A stretch of 64,000 nucleotides of DNA, taken from NCBI GenBank assembly GCA_030068525.1, contig JASJOS010000001.1, positions 248,001 through 312,000 of the forward strand. The letters run 5' to 3'. This document shows, in pieces, positions 46,275 through 55,619 of this stretch. The translations under genes were made by a program, and so were the position numbers. Within the stretch, counting starts at the first letter, position 1. Each line of letters starts with the position of its first letter. A model generated the notes under the pieces. It was not told the origin of the DNA. It ran no database searches and saw nothing but the letters and a program-made list of their open reading frames with translations. This DNA comes from Xanthocytophaga flava. Lineage in GTDB: Bacteria > Bacteroidota > Bacteroidia > Cytophagales > 172606-1.

Positions 46275-46829
46275 TTATTTTTGAAACAAGATCACTGACT
46301 GTGTCTTACCATCGCCAACCAAGCTCTCTATTTCGTCAGTTGTCTCTTTTATAATTTTTAGATTACTATATTTGGCAGGCGTTTCTGTCAGACTTTCTGT
46401 ACCTATAAGCTTCTCTACCAATGTCCGTTTTTCTATAAGTATCAATTGCTTTGAAGTCATTATCCCAGAATTTCCTCTGATCTCATATTTGCTATCACTA
46501 TAATAAACATCAGGTATCAATAGAATAGTAATAAGTGGACTGGCAATAATTGTAAAAAATACCCGATCAATAAAAAAAGCTAAAGCACAGGTTATTGGAT
46601 AAAAAAGAAAGGTACCATAATAGAGCTTACTCCATAACTTACCTTTTCTCCTGTAAAAAATAAAAATTAGTAATCCACTCATCAACCATCCAAACGCAAT
46701 AACCCTATCTAACCAATAGGTACAATAAGACATGTCAAATACTACAATCAAGAAAACGTCAGCAACTAAAAGAATTAACAAAATGAAATGTATATAGACA
46801 AGTAGTTTTTGATAGTTATGCTTATTCAT
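46275..46829 (-). CDS. Hypothetical membrane protein
   Basis: 184 residues with about four hydrophobic segments in the first 105 residues (LLVYIHFILLILLVADVFLIVV; VIAFGWLMSGLLIFIFY; LFYPITCALAFFI; FFTIIASPLITILLI), then a soluble, probably cytoplasmic tail of 75 residues. No family is recognised. AT content is higher than its neighbours'. It lies upstream of the thioesterase on the same strand, with 124 bp between them. Confidence 0.65.
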   Translation of the reverse strand: MNKHNYQKLLVYIHFILLILLVADVFLIVVFDMSYCTYWLDRVIAFGWLMSGLLIFIFYRRKGKLWSKLYYGTFLFYPITCALAFFIDRVFFTIIASPLITILLIPDVYYSDSKYEIRGNSGIMTSKQLILIEKRTLVEKLIGTESLTETPAKYSNLKIIKETTDEIESLVGDGKTQSVILFQK

Positions 46830-46923
46830 CTTTTTTATAAGCTTACCTTTTAGTTACAAGTATAGTAATGAGATCATAATCTTTTCCAAAATAGAAATAT
46901 GTGGTTGTAGAAAATTTCAATAA

Positions 46924-49900
46924 CTACATATTTCGCCGATACTGCCCTCCTACCTCATATAGGGCATGTGTTATCTGACCTAGTGAACAGAATTTACAAA
47001 CCTCCATCAATGACTCAAATGTATTCTTATTTTGAACAGCTATTTTCTGTAATTCTGTCAGCACTTGTTCCGATTTTTCCAGATGCGCTGTCTCAAATCT
47101 TGCTTTCGAATCAATAGCGAAGTTCTTCTCTTCCTGTGAACTACGAAATACCTCAGCAGGCAACAGTGTAGGTGACCCCTGAGGGTCCAGAAAAGTATTG
47201 ACACCTATGACTGGTAGCTTTCCATTGTGCTTTTGGGTTTCGTAATACAACGATTCTTCCTGAATCTGAGAACGCTGATACATAGTTTCCATAGCCCCCA
47301 ATACACCACCCCGTTCGTTTATACGGTTAAATTCCTGGTATACGGCCTGTTCTACCAGATCTGTAAGTTCTTCTATTATAAAAGATCCCTGCAATGGATT
47401 CTCATTTTTTGTTAATCCCCATTCTTTATTGATAATCAACTGAATGGCCATAGCTCTACGTACAGACTCTTCGGTAGGAGTAGTAATAGCTTCATCATAG
47501 GCATTGGTATGGAGAGAGTTGCAGTTGTCATAAATGGCACACAATGCCTGCAGAGTAGTCCGAATATCGTTAAAGGCGATTTCCTGTGCATGCAAGCTTC
47601 TTCCGGAAGTTTGAATATGATATTTGAGTCGTTGCGAACGGGAATTGCCTTTGTATTTAAACTTCATTGCCTTTGCCCATATCCTGCGGGCTACTCTTCC
47701 CAACACTGTATATTCAGGGTCCATACCATTGGAAAAGAAGAAAGACAGATTGGGGGCAAAATCATCAATATGCATTCCCCTACTCAGGTAATATTCTACA
47801 AATGTAAATCCATTGGACAGCGTAAAAGCAAGTTGAGAAATCGGATTGGCACCTGCTTCTGCGATATGATACCCAGATATAGACACTGAATAAAAATTCT
47901 GAATCTGTTTTTCAATAAAGTACTGTTGAATGTCGCCCATCATTCGAAGAGCAAACTCTGTTGAGAAGATACAGGTATTCTGTGCCTGATCTTCTTTAAG
48001 AATATCTGCCTGAACAGTTCCCCGTACTTTTTTCAGTGTATCGGCTTTGATTGTTTCATAGATATCCTGTGATAACACCTCGTCACCTGTTACTCCCAAC
48101 AACATCAGTCCTAATCCATCATTTCCTTCCGGCAATTTACCATTGTAAGCAGGCATAAACTGATACAATACTTCGGGAATCCATAATCCTCTCCACTCCT
48201 TCCATGTCTCCGGATACAACAACTGTTGTACTGCCGGACTTTCTTCTGTGAGTTGTTGAATGTATACATCGCGATAATCTTCCTTGTTCATAGCTACAAC
48301 GATCCCAACTTTTCCATCAGAAGCAAATGAAAGATCAAGTGTTGTATCAAAACCAAACCTTTCTATGTATTCTTCAGAAGATATCTCTTCTGCTTCGGCA
48401 GCTTGCTCTAAAGAATCTTCATTATCCGGAAATGTCTGCACTTCCAGTGATTTGAAGAATCTTCTGGCGATGATAGTCAGAACCTTCTGGTTGGTTTCCT
48501 GCTCCAGATTATGTTTTCGGATGTATAACTCACATTGCTGATCAATGGCTGCATTCAGAAAAAATCCCAGTAACATCGGCGCTGGTCCATTAATTGTCAT
48601 CGAAACGGAAGTAGCCGGATCACAGAGATTAAAACCCGAATACAGTTTCTTGGCATCATCCAGTGTACACACACTCACACCGGACATGCCTACTTTACCA
48701 TAGATATCCGGACGATGATCCGGATTTTCGCCATATAATGTAACAGAATCAAAGGCGGTAGAAAGGCGTTTGGCAGGCATGCCTTTGGAAAGGTAGTGGA
48801 ACCGTCGATTAGTGCGTTCAGGGCCACCTTCTCCTGCAAACATCCGTGTAGGATCTTCTCCTTCACGTTTTAACGGAAAAACACCTGCTGTAAATGGAAA
48901 CTCTCCTGGTACATTTTCTGTCAGCATCCAGCGTAACAGATCTCCCCAATCTTCATAACGAGGTAAACTAATCTTAGGAATTCTCAGATGAGACAGAGTC
49001 TCTGTATATAAATCCTGTTCAAATACTTTATCCCGCACCTTGTATTGGTATTTGTCATCCTTATATTGTTGGACCCTCTCTTTCCAGTCGTTGAGTAATT
49101 GTCTGCATTCATGATGCAGTTGCTGATCCAACTTCTGATACCAGTTTATGAGTGACTTTAGTTCTTCTGCTTCTCCCTCCTGATAGGGAGTGACCATACC
49201 CTCTTCTGATTCTTTTTTTACTGAAGCTTTTCCTCTTAGCAAATCGATAGTCCCTTTCAGTTGATAGAGCTGGCGGGCAATACGGGTCTGTTCCTGAATA
49301 AACTGATCATATTCCAAACTCTTTTCTACAATCTCAGCCAGATACCGAACCTTTTCAGGAGGAATAATGCTGCTTCGGGATTGGCTTATCCGTTCAGGAT
49401 GTAAACTCATCAGAGCAGATAGCTTTCCACCTTCAAAGCTTCCAGTCTTCTCATGCAAAAGAGAAATGATTTTCTGATAGAGTGTATGGGTTCCGCTATC
49501 ATTAAACTGCGAGGCAATAGTACCATAAATGGGAAGCGTTTCATCTTCTGCATCCCATGCATTACGGTTGCGTTTGTATTGTTTTCTCACCTCGCGCAAA
49601 GCATCCAGTGAACCCCTCTTATCAAATTTATTGATAGCAATAACGTCTGCGAAATCAAGCATATCAATCTTTTCCAATTGTGTGGCAGCCCCATAATCAC
49701 TGGTCATCAGGTATAAGGACACATCTGAATGGTCTACAATCTCTGTATCAGACTGTCCGATTCCGGAAGTTTCTACAATGATCAGATCAAATGTTGCGAT
49801 CTTGCAGATATCGATAGCATCCTGTACATATCGGCTTAATGCCAGATTGGATTGCCGGGTCGCCAGCGACCGCATATAGACCCGTGGATTAAAGATAGCA

Positions 49901-50766
49901 TTCATGCGGATACGATCTCCCAGCAAAGCGCCTCCGGTTTTTCGTTTGGATGGATCAACGGAGATGATAGCAATAGTCTTATCCGGAAAGTCAAGCAGAT
50001 ATCGTCTCACCAGTTCATCTACCATAGATGACTTACCAGCTCCTCCTGTACCTGTAATGCCTAGTACTGGTACTTTCCTCACCTTTCCAAGTGATTCCTG
50101 TAGTCGCGCTCTGATGTATCCCTCAAAATCGGGATAGTTTTCAGCTATAGTAATTAAACGTGGTATAGCAATCCTGCTCAGATTTGATACAACATCAATC
50201 ACTTCTGGCTCAATAACATCATCAGAGCCAGTCAATATATGGTCTTGAAAAAGTGCATTTATATTTATTCGACTAAGCAGTGAAGCAGTGATAGTATGAG
50301 CATTGACTCGATCCTTTAATGCCGCTTCACTCACATCAAAATCACACTTCTCAAGCAAATCATTAATCATACCCTGCAACCCCATCGTCCGGCCATCATC
50401 GGGAGAATAAATACGGGTAATTCCATATTGATGTAGTTCAGTTGCTTCGAGAGGAAGAATAGTACCTCCTCCTCCGCCAAAGATCCGGATATGTCCGGCA
50501 CCCTTCTCCTGCAAAAGATCATACATATATTTAAAAAACTCAATATGTCCTCCCTGATAGCTGGTAATAGCAATCCCCTGCACATCTTCCTGAATAGCAC
50601 ATTCTACAATTTCTGCTACACTCCGGTTGTGCCCCAGATGGATAATCTCCGCGCCAGAACTTTGCAGAATACGACGCATAATGTTAATAGCAGCATCATG
50701 TCCATCAAATAGAGAAGCAGCTGTAACAATACGAATATGATTTTCAGGTTTATAGATTGTTGCCAT
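46924..50766 (-). CDS. icmF: Fused isobutyryl-CoA mutase (IcmF)
   Basis: 1280 residues. Order: a B12-binding domain (about 10-150; DGHDAAIN with the cobalt-ligand His23, SYQGGH, GGGGG), a MeaB-type G-protein chaperone (about 215-450; Walker [23 protein letters not shown]), and the mutase large domain (about 560-1250; [31 protein letters not shown], then [14 protein letters not shown]). This order is unique to IcmF, which rearranges isobutyryl-CoA and n-butyryl-CoA with adenosylcobalamin. Methylmalonyl-CoA mutase has a different order, so that alternative is unlikely. The substrate may be isobutyryl-, isovaleryl- or pivalyl-CoA. A TATATTTG at 50787-50794 (minus strand) could be its -7 element. 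Confidence 0.95.
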   Translation of the reverse strand: MATIYKPENHIRIVTAASLFDGHDAAINIMRRILQSSGAEIIHLGHNRSVAEIVECAIQEDVQGIAITSYQGGHIEFFKYMYDLLQEKGAGHIRIFGGGGGTILPLEATELHQYGITRIYSPDDGRTMGLQGMINDLLEKCDFDVSEAALKDRVNAHTITASLLSRININALFQDHILTGSDDVIEPEVIDVVSNLSRIAIPRLITIAENYPDFEGYIRARLQESLGKVRKVPVLGITGTGGAGKSSMVDELVRRYLLDFPDKTIAIISVDPSKRKTGGALLGDRIRMNAIFNPRVYMRSLATRQSNLALSRYVQDAIDICKIATFDLIIVETSGIGQSDTEIVDHSDVSLYLMTSDYGAATQLEKIDMLDFADVIAINKFDKRGSLDALREVRKQYKRNRNAWDAEDETLPIYGTIASQFNDSGTHTLYQKIISLLHEKTGSFEGGKLSALMSLHPERISQSRSSIIPPEKVRYLAEIVEKSLEYDQFIQEQTRIARQLYQLKGTIDLLRGKASVKKESEEGMVTPYQEGEAEELKSLINWYQKLDQQLHHECRQLLNDWKERVQQYKDDKYQYKVRDKVFEQDLYTETLSHLRIPKISLPRYEDWGDLLRWMLTENVPGEFPFTAGVFPLKREGEDPTRMFAGEGGPERTNRRFHYLSKGMPAKRLSTAFDSVTLYGENPDHRPDIYGKVGMSGVSVCTLDDAKKLYSGFNLCDPATSVSMTINGPAPMLLGFFLNAAIDQQCELYIRKHNLEQETNQKVLTIIARRFFKSLEVQTFPDNEDSLEQAAEAEEISSEEYIERFGFDTTLDLSFASDGKVGIVVAMNKEDYRDVYIQQLTEESPAVQQLLYPETWKEWRGLWIPEVLYQFMPAYNGKLPEGNDGLGLMLLGVTGDEVLSQDIYETIKADTLKKVRGTVQADILKEDQAQNTCIFSTEFALRMMGDIQQYFIEKQIQNFYSVSISGYHIAEAGANPISQLAFTLSNGFTFVEYYLSRGMHIDDFAPNLSFFFSNGMDPEYTVLGRVARRIWAKAMKFKYKGNSRSQRLKYHIQTSGRSLHAQEIAFNDIRTTLQALCAIYDNCNSLHTNAYDEAITTPTEESVRRAMAIQLIINKEWGLTKNENPLQGSFIIEELTDLVEQAVYQEFNRINERGGVLGAMETMYQRSQIQEESLYYETQKHNGKLPVIGVNTFLDPQGSPTLLPAEVFRSSQEEKNFAIDSKARFETAHLEKSEQVLTELQKIAVQNKNTFESLMEVCKFCSLGQITHALYEVGGQYRRNM

Positions 50767-50925
50767 TGCGGTAAAAAGTGTTTACACAAATATAGATTTT
50801 TCAAAGACAGATTTAGACTTAAACACTGAAAAGATAAAAAGAGGTATACATCATCTGAATCTTGTATCTAACTCTTTGGGTATTTCATAGCAATTATGCA
50901 CATTGAGACAAACCATTTTTAGGAT

Positions 50926-51537
50926 ATGTCAACACTAGTCATTGTCCGGCATGGACAGTCACAATGGAATCTGGAAAATCGCTTTACAGGAGATGTCGAT
51001 ATAGATCTGACAGCTTTAGGTGAGCAAGAAGCTCATACAGCAGGCAGGGTATTGAAAGGTATGTATTTTGATGCTTGTTTTACTTCTATCCTAAAACGTG
51101 CTATCCGAACACTGGACATTATTTTGCAGGAGACTGGACAGACAAATCTGCCAATTATACAAGATGCAGCGTTGAATGAGCGAATGTATGGAGATCTGCA
51201 AGGTTTAAACAAAGCAGAAATGGTGCAAAAATTTGGCGCAGAAAAAGTAGATCAATGGCGGCGAAGTTATGATATAGCCCCGCCCAATGGAGAAAGCCTT
51301 AAAGATACAGCCAATCGGGTAATCCCTTTCTTTCAAAGACATATTGCCCCTCTGTTAGCAGAAAATAAAACTATACTGATTGTAGCCCACGGAAATAGTC
51401 TACGGGCATTGATGATGTATCTGCAACATATCACACCTGAAAATATTGCTCACACAGAAATCCAAACCGGAGTACCCAAACAATATATATTAGATAATGA
51501 GTTAGAGGTAGTTTCAGTAACAGATCTGCATGAATGA
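50926..51537 (+). CDS. gpmA: 2,3-bisphosphoglycerate-dependent phosphoglycerate mutase
   Basis: 203 residues. Catalytic His9 is in IVRHGQSQWN; the partner sites are ALNERMYGDLQG (Glu), WRRSYDIAPPNGES and the second His in VAHGNSLRALMMYL. It interconverts 3- and 2-phosphoglycerate in glycolysis. It is somewhat shorter than the E. coli enzyme (about 250) because a loop before the second His is shortened, as in other compact forms. Its last seven codons lie in the left arm of a large palindrome that ends the gene. Confidence 0.92.
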   Translation: MSTLVIVRHGQSQWNLENRFTGDVDIDLTALGEQEAHTAGRVLKGMYFDACFTSILKRAIRTLDIILQETGQTNLPIIQDAALNERMYGDLQGLNKAEMVQKFGAEKVDQWRRSYDIAPPNGESLKDTANRVIPFFQRHIAPLLAENKTILIVAHGNSLRALMMYLQHITPENIAHTEIQTGVPKQYILDNELEVVSVTDLHE

Positions 51538-51566
51538 ATCATCTCGTTCATGCAGATCTGTTACTG
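51515..51566. terminator. 20-bp palindrome overlapping the gpmA stop
   Basis: CAGTAACAGATCTGCATGAA (51515-51534) is exactly complementary to 51547-51566, with a 12-nt loop holding the TGA stop. The right arm ends one base before the stop codon of the convergent SPFH gene (51568). It probably ends transcription from both sides, though neither side has a long T-tract. Confidence 0.75.
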
Positions 51567-51567
51567 G

Positions 51568-52356
51568 TTATTCTTTTGACTGAGGAGAAATCATCAGTGG
51601 CGTTTTGCCATCTGTTACAATAACTTTGGTATTAGGTGAAGCAGATAATTGTTTAAAAGCCTCTATACTTTTATATTCAATCAACTGTGGAGTCAGTCCT
51701 TCATTAATAATTTTCTGAGCATCTGAAATACCTTTTGCTTCGATTACTTTTCTTTCAGCTTCCTTTTTTTCTTTTTGCAATACAAAATCCATTTGTTGGG
51801 CAGATTGCTCAGCTTCCAGTTTCTGTTCAATAGATTCAGCAAGCCCTCTAGGCAATACAATACTTTTTAGCAATACATTCTCTATAATGATACCTCTGGG
51901 CTCTAATATCTTGTGCATCTCAGCAGTTATTTCTTTCTCAATCTCTTCCCGTTGGCCAGTATACATATCCTTTGCATAGAACCTGGCACATACATCTGCT
52001 GCAGAAGATCTAAAAACACTTATGAGCAATACATCTTCATATTTCTCGCCTATGGTGGTCAATACTTTGGGAGCTGCTTCCGGAAGTATACGATATAATA
52101 CCGCCATTTCTGCTGTAATATTAAGTCCCTCTTTGGAAGGCACATTCTCCAGAGCTAAAGGCAGATTGATAGTACGAACAGGAACTTTGATAATAGTAGA
52201 GGTAAAAGGGTTAAAGCCATGTACTCCTGAATATTTTACCTGATTATCCAGCTTTCCAAGTTTTCTTTTTACACCAACCTCACCTTGGCGAATAGTAACA
52301 CAGCTAGTCAGAGCTGCCACTGACAATATGGAAATCAATATGAGTCCTTTTTTCAT
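51568..52356 (-). CDS. Prohibitin/SPFH (band 7) family lipoprotein
   Basis: 262 residues from the ATG at 52356. The start MKKGLILISILSVAALTSC is a lipoprotein signal; an upstream in-frame start at 52392 would spoil it. The SPFH domain (about 25-180) has QGEVGVKRKLGKL and VPVRTINLPLALENVPSKEGLNITAEMAVLYRI; a helical C-part (EQKLEAEQSAQQMDFVLQKEKKEAERKVIEAKGISDAQKII) follows, as in prohibitins. It probably forms membrane-bound rings that organise membranes or proteases. Lipid anchoring in place of a transmembrane helix is unusual. Confidence 0.87.
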   Translation of the reverse strand: MKKGLILISILSVAALTSCVTIRQGEVGVKRKLGKLDNQVKYSGVHGFNPFTSTIIKVPVRTINLPLALENVPSKEGLNITAEMAVLYRILPEAAPKVLTTIGEKYEDVLLISVFRSSAADVCARFYAKDMYTGQREEIEKEITAEMHKILEPRGIIIENVLLKSIVLPRGLAESIEQKLEAEQSAQQMDFVLQKEKKEAERKVIEAKGISDAQKIINEGLTPQLIEYKSIEAFKQLSASPNTKVIVTDGKTPLMISPQSKE

Positions 52357-52523
52357 TTCTATAACGTTAAGTAGAGTGATTAAATATGCCATATTAACGT
52401 TACAGATCGCTATAAATCCATTAAAACCTGATTAAATTTCAGGCATAATAATTAAAAGCAGATTAAAATTTAACTGTCTTGATAGTATTATCTATTGAAA
52501 AGGAAAATCAGTCCTCGTAAAAT

Positions 52524-52553
52524 ATAAAGCTGGCACTTTATAACCAGCTTTAT
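52524..52553 (-). terminator. Terminator of the NTF2-like gene
   Basis: ATAAAGCTGG pairs with CCAGCTTTAT over a 10-nt loop, about 35 bp beyond the stop of the gene ending at 52587. Confidence 0.7.
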
Positions 52554-52586
52554 CTACTAACTAATCACACCAGATCCTCCCCTTAT

Positions 52587-53054
52587 TCATTTTCTTCCCC
52601 AGAAATAATCTTCCTGAGAAGGGTCTGCAGAGAATACCTGTGCCTGAATAATTTTCCCATTTTCAACTGTATATACATCTGTATTCTGTATATCCAGCCA
52701 GGCACCTTCTGGCCGTATAGCAGTAAAGTGTAGCTGGCATATCACCTGATTTCCATTTATTCCAAGTACTTTATAGTCTTTCAATTGAAAAGTACCCTGC
52801 GAAATTTTATGCATTTGACCAGACATGGTAAATACTTCGTCTGCTGTCTTTTTCTTTCCCGATAATGTATTGTTACCAGGCTGATCCCATGAGATATTTT
52901 CATCCAGTAACCGATGGGTAATCTCACGATTTTTGGTACTTACACCATGCAAAAACTCTTTCACAATTTGTACTTCTTTCGTATCTGTACCTTGCTGAGC
53001 CCATACAGGCAGTCCTGACAGAATAAGTACTGCGACAAAATAGATTCGTTTCAT
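52587..53054 (-). CDS. SnoaL/NTF2-like exported protein
   Basis: 155 residues with a signal peptide (MKRIYFVAVLILSGLPVWAQ). The remainder fits a cone-shaped NTF2-like fold: VKEFLHGVSTKNREITHRLLDENISWDQPG at the start and a C-terminal NTDVYTVENGKIIQAQVFSADPSQEDYFWG. Such proteins bind small molecules or act as isomerases; the function cannot be named. It is 46 bp after the 126-residue membrane protein gene on the same strand; the AraC regulator is divergent from that gene. Confidence 0.78.
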   Translation of the reverse strand: MKRIYFVAVLILSGLPVWAQQGTDTKEVQIVKEFLHGVSTKNREITHRLLDENISWDQPGNNTLSGKKKTADEVFTMSGQMHKISQGTFQLKDYKVLGINGNQVICQLHFTAIRPEGAWLDIQNTDVYTVENGKIIQAQVFSADPSQEDYFWGRK

Positions 53055-53100
53055 ATGTGTATAATGATTAAATAGTGATCAAGCAGATATATAAATGAAC

Positions 53101-53481
53101 TTAGGCCATAGAAAGCTGTTTCAAACCCTGACTTTGCAGATAAGCCATGGCAGCAACCCATAACGCAACAGCCCCAATCAATGCATAGCCTAGCAGACTA
53201 AGATGAAAAAGCTGGAATACTATCACTAGTACACTGATCAAAACCCAGGAAATATCCAGTACAATGATGAGGTTTACCCAAGCCGGACGCATTGGATTCT
53301 TTAAAGCTTCAAACAAGACTAGAGCTGCAAAACACAACAGAAATAGACCAGTACCTTCAACTGCAATGATAGCAGAGGTACCGAATAAGTCGGCTACTAA
53401 AGGAGCAAAAACAAGCAGGATCAGACCTGTAGCGCCAGAACTTATAGCATTTACGAGCATTACTTTTTTTAAGAATTTCAT
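53101..53481 (-). CDS. Small membrane protein, four helices
   Basis: 126 residues with four hydrophobic segments (LVNAISSGATGLILLVFAPLV; VEGTGLFLLCFAALVLFEAL; WVNLIIVLDISWVLISVLVIVF; YALIGAVALWVAAMAYL). The family is not recognised, though small four-helix proteins of this size are common. It is probably co-transcribed with the NTF2-like gene and is divergent from the AraC regulator (start-to-start 73 bp), which makes it a likely target of that regulator. Confidence 0.7.
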   Translation of the reverse strand: MKFLKKVMLVNAISSGATGLILLVFAPLVADLFGTSAIIAVEGTGLFLLCFAALVLFEALKNPMRPAWVNLIIVLDISWVLISVLVIVFQLFHLSLLGYALIGAVALWVAAMAYLQSQGLKQLSMA

Positions 53482-53554
53482 ATGTTTTTCTGTTTAAAGT
53501 TGATGAACAAAAGTAGATTTGTTGGATTACTTCAAATTGACATTTTGCGACAAA

Positions 53555-54532
53555 ATGAAAATACTGGCTCTGCACTTACACAGTTTTATGGAATATGCCC
53601 AACTTAGGGGTGTGTCCAGACGGGAGATACTTTCTGTAATGACTACTCCACCAGATAACTTTCTTCAGGAGGCAACCACAGTAAGCAGTGAGGATTTTTT
53701 TGCTGCGATCAACTTTATTAGCACCAGTCTAAAAGATGACCTGTTAGGGATACGTTTAGGAAACTTTCTGAATATGAACTCTCTGGGGCTAATCTATCAG
53801 ATCTCCCTGCAAACCGCTACCATTGAAGAGGCGCTGTTTTATCTAAATAACTATATTGGCAACACCATTCCGGTTGTGCAGCCAGAGATTCAGTTTATAG
53901 AAGATCGTGTTATAATCAATTTGTCTATAAACGTAGATAAATCTGAAGCTAGTACTATAGTACTGGAAAGCTTGCTGACAATTATATCCCGCGAACTAGA
54001 CATGATGACAGCGCAGCCACTGGACTTTCTGTTATTCTCACCTGCCTGTTCTCCTGAGTATCCGTCCGAATGGCAACAGGGTAAAAGTTTTGCTATCTCA
54101 TTTAAGGCTGCTCTTTTAAAAGCTTCACTACAGGACATAAGCCGATTACATCTGGATGCATTAATTCCTGAATACCTGAAACTGATTGAAACAATGAAGC
54201 CGGAACCCACTTTTTCGAGCAAAGTAAAAATTGCATCGCTGAATATGGCTAAACCAGAATTACCTGCTCTGGAGAAAGTAGCCGATGTATTCAATCTCAC
54301 CCCCAGAACATTGCAACGTAGGTTAAGCGCTGAGCAAACGACTTTCAGACAAATCACAGACGATCTGAAAAAACAAATTTCCTATATGTTGCTTCAGCAT
54401 AATCGCTTTTCCGTTATGGATGTATCTTATGTGCTTGGCTATTCAGAACCAGCTGCCTTTATTCATTCATTCAAAAAATGGTATGGTAATTCACCAGAAA
54501 AGGTCCGGACACGTCTGGCTGTATCAGCCTAA
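53555..54532 (+). CDS. AraC family transcriptional regulator
   Basis: 325 residues from the ATG at 53555 (an upstream TTG at 53519 would place its leader in the promoter). The N-terminal part (about 10-190) fits the Arabinose_bd-type ligand domain of the OruR/ArgR-like AraC group (LGIRLGNFLNMNSLGLIYQISLQTATIEEAL). The HTH at about 230-318 has ALEKVADVFNLTPRTLQRRLSAEQTTFRQI and DVSYVLGYSEPAAFIHSFKKWYGNSPEKVR. It is divergent from the membrane protein/NTF2-like pair, which it likely controls. Confidence 0.9.
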   Translation: MKILALHLHSFMEYAQLRGVSRREILSVMTTPPDNFLQEATTVSSEDFFAAINFISTSLKDDLLGIRLGNFLNMNSLGLIYQISLQTATIEEALFYLNNYIGNTIPVVQPEIQFIEDRVIINLSINVDKSEASTIVLESLLTIISRELDMMTAQPLDFLLFSPACSPEYPSEWQQGKSFAISFKAALLKASLQDISRLHLDALIPEYLKLIETMKPEPTFSSKVKIASLNMAKPELPALEKVADVFNLTPRTLQRRLSAEQTTFRQITDDLKKQISYMLLQHNRFSVMDVSYVLGYSEPAAFIHSFKKWYGNSPEKVRTRLAVSA

Positions 54533-54581
54533 TCTTTCTCAGAAAAGATAGTATTTTTGCTGGCGATCCATTTGTCAATCT

Positions 54582-55619
54582 ATGCGAAGCCGGTACCATA
54601 CAATAGTTCTAGTAACCATTCTCTTATTCCTGTTACAATCCTGCTCATCAGAGCATAAACCCCATGCTTCGTTTTATTACTGGAAAAGCACCTTCAGACT
54701 ATCTAAAACAGACAGCAGCTATCTGGCTCAGTTGCAGGTAAAACAGATCAATGTAAAGTTTTTTGATGTGGACTGGAATTTTGAAGCAGGCAAGGCTCTA
54801 CCTGTAGCAGAGATCCGGTTCACAGAACAAGTTCCAAATGAGTTATCTATTATTCCGACTATTTTCATTACCAACCGCACTATGGTCCAGATTCCTGTCA
54901 GTCAGGTTTCGGACTTGGCCACTAAGATTACAACAAAGATTCGTTCTATAGCTGATAGCAATCATCTTTCCATAAAAGAGATTCAGTTAGACTGTGATTG
55001 GTCTGGGAAATCCCGTGAGAAGTTTTTTTTACTGGCATCGTTGGTAAAGAAAAATATTTCCAGACAATCCATACAACTCTCTGCTACCATTCGACTTCAT
55101 CAACTAAAGTACATAGGCCGTGCAGGCATTCCACCAGTAGATAAGGGTATATTGATGTTTTACAACATGGGTTCTCTGGATGGCAGAGGAACAGACAACT
55201 CCATTCTGGATCTGAACATAGCTCGCCAGTATCTGCGCAGACTCAAAGATTATCCCTTACCTCTGGATATAGCTTTACCTATCTACCAGTGGGTAGTTTT
55301 GCAACGTGAAGGTCAGGTAATAAACCTCCTCACCAATGTGTCAGTAGAGGCATTGCATGATACACTTCATTTTAAACCAATTACACAAAAAAAATTCCGG
55401 GTCAGAGAAAGCCATTATTTTCATTCCCTGTATCTTTATCGCGGAGATGAATTACGTCTGGAAGAGATCTCTTTATCTCAGTTGCAAGAGTCAGCTGATC
55501 TGTTAAACCCCATTGTCAATCAATCTGAACCACACATATTATTTTATTATCTCGATGAAAAAAACCTTACCCGCTATGCGCCTGAAGACCTTCAAAAAGT
55601 GGTCAATCACTTTCGTTAG
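54582..55619 (+). CDS. Lipoprotein of unknown function, possibly TIM-barrel (DUF3142-like)
   Basis: 345 residues with a lipoprotein signal (LLFLLQSCSSE). Conserved-looking stretches are ASFYYWKSTFRLS near residue 29, VKFFDVDWNF near 58, EIQLDCDWSGKSREKF near 125, and KGILMFYNMGSLDGRGTDNS near 185. The last two suggest a TIM-barrel with acidic residues at strand ends, reminiscent of DUF3142 and glycosidase-like proteins. I am not certain of the family. Its 3' end overlaps the next gene by 65 bp, which implies coupled translation and a shared task. Confidence 0.7.
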   Translation: MRSRYHTIVLVTILLFLLQSCSSEHKPHASFYYWKSTFRLSKTDSSYLAQLQVKQINVKFFDVDWNFEAGKALPVAEIRFTEQVPNELSIIPTIFITNRTMVQIPVSQVSDLATKITTKIRSIADSNHLSIKEIQLDCDWSGKSREKFFLLASLVKKNISRQSIQLSATIRLHQLKYIGRAGIPPVDKGILMFYNMGSLDGRGTDNSILDLNIARQYLRRLKDYPLPLDIALPIYQWVVLQREGQVINLLTNVSVEALHDTLHFKPITQKKFRVRESHYFHSLYLYRGDELRLEEISLSQLQESADLLNPIVNQSEPHILFYYLDEKNLTRYAPEDLQKVVNHFR

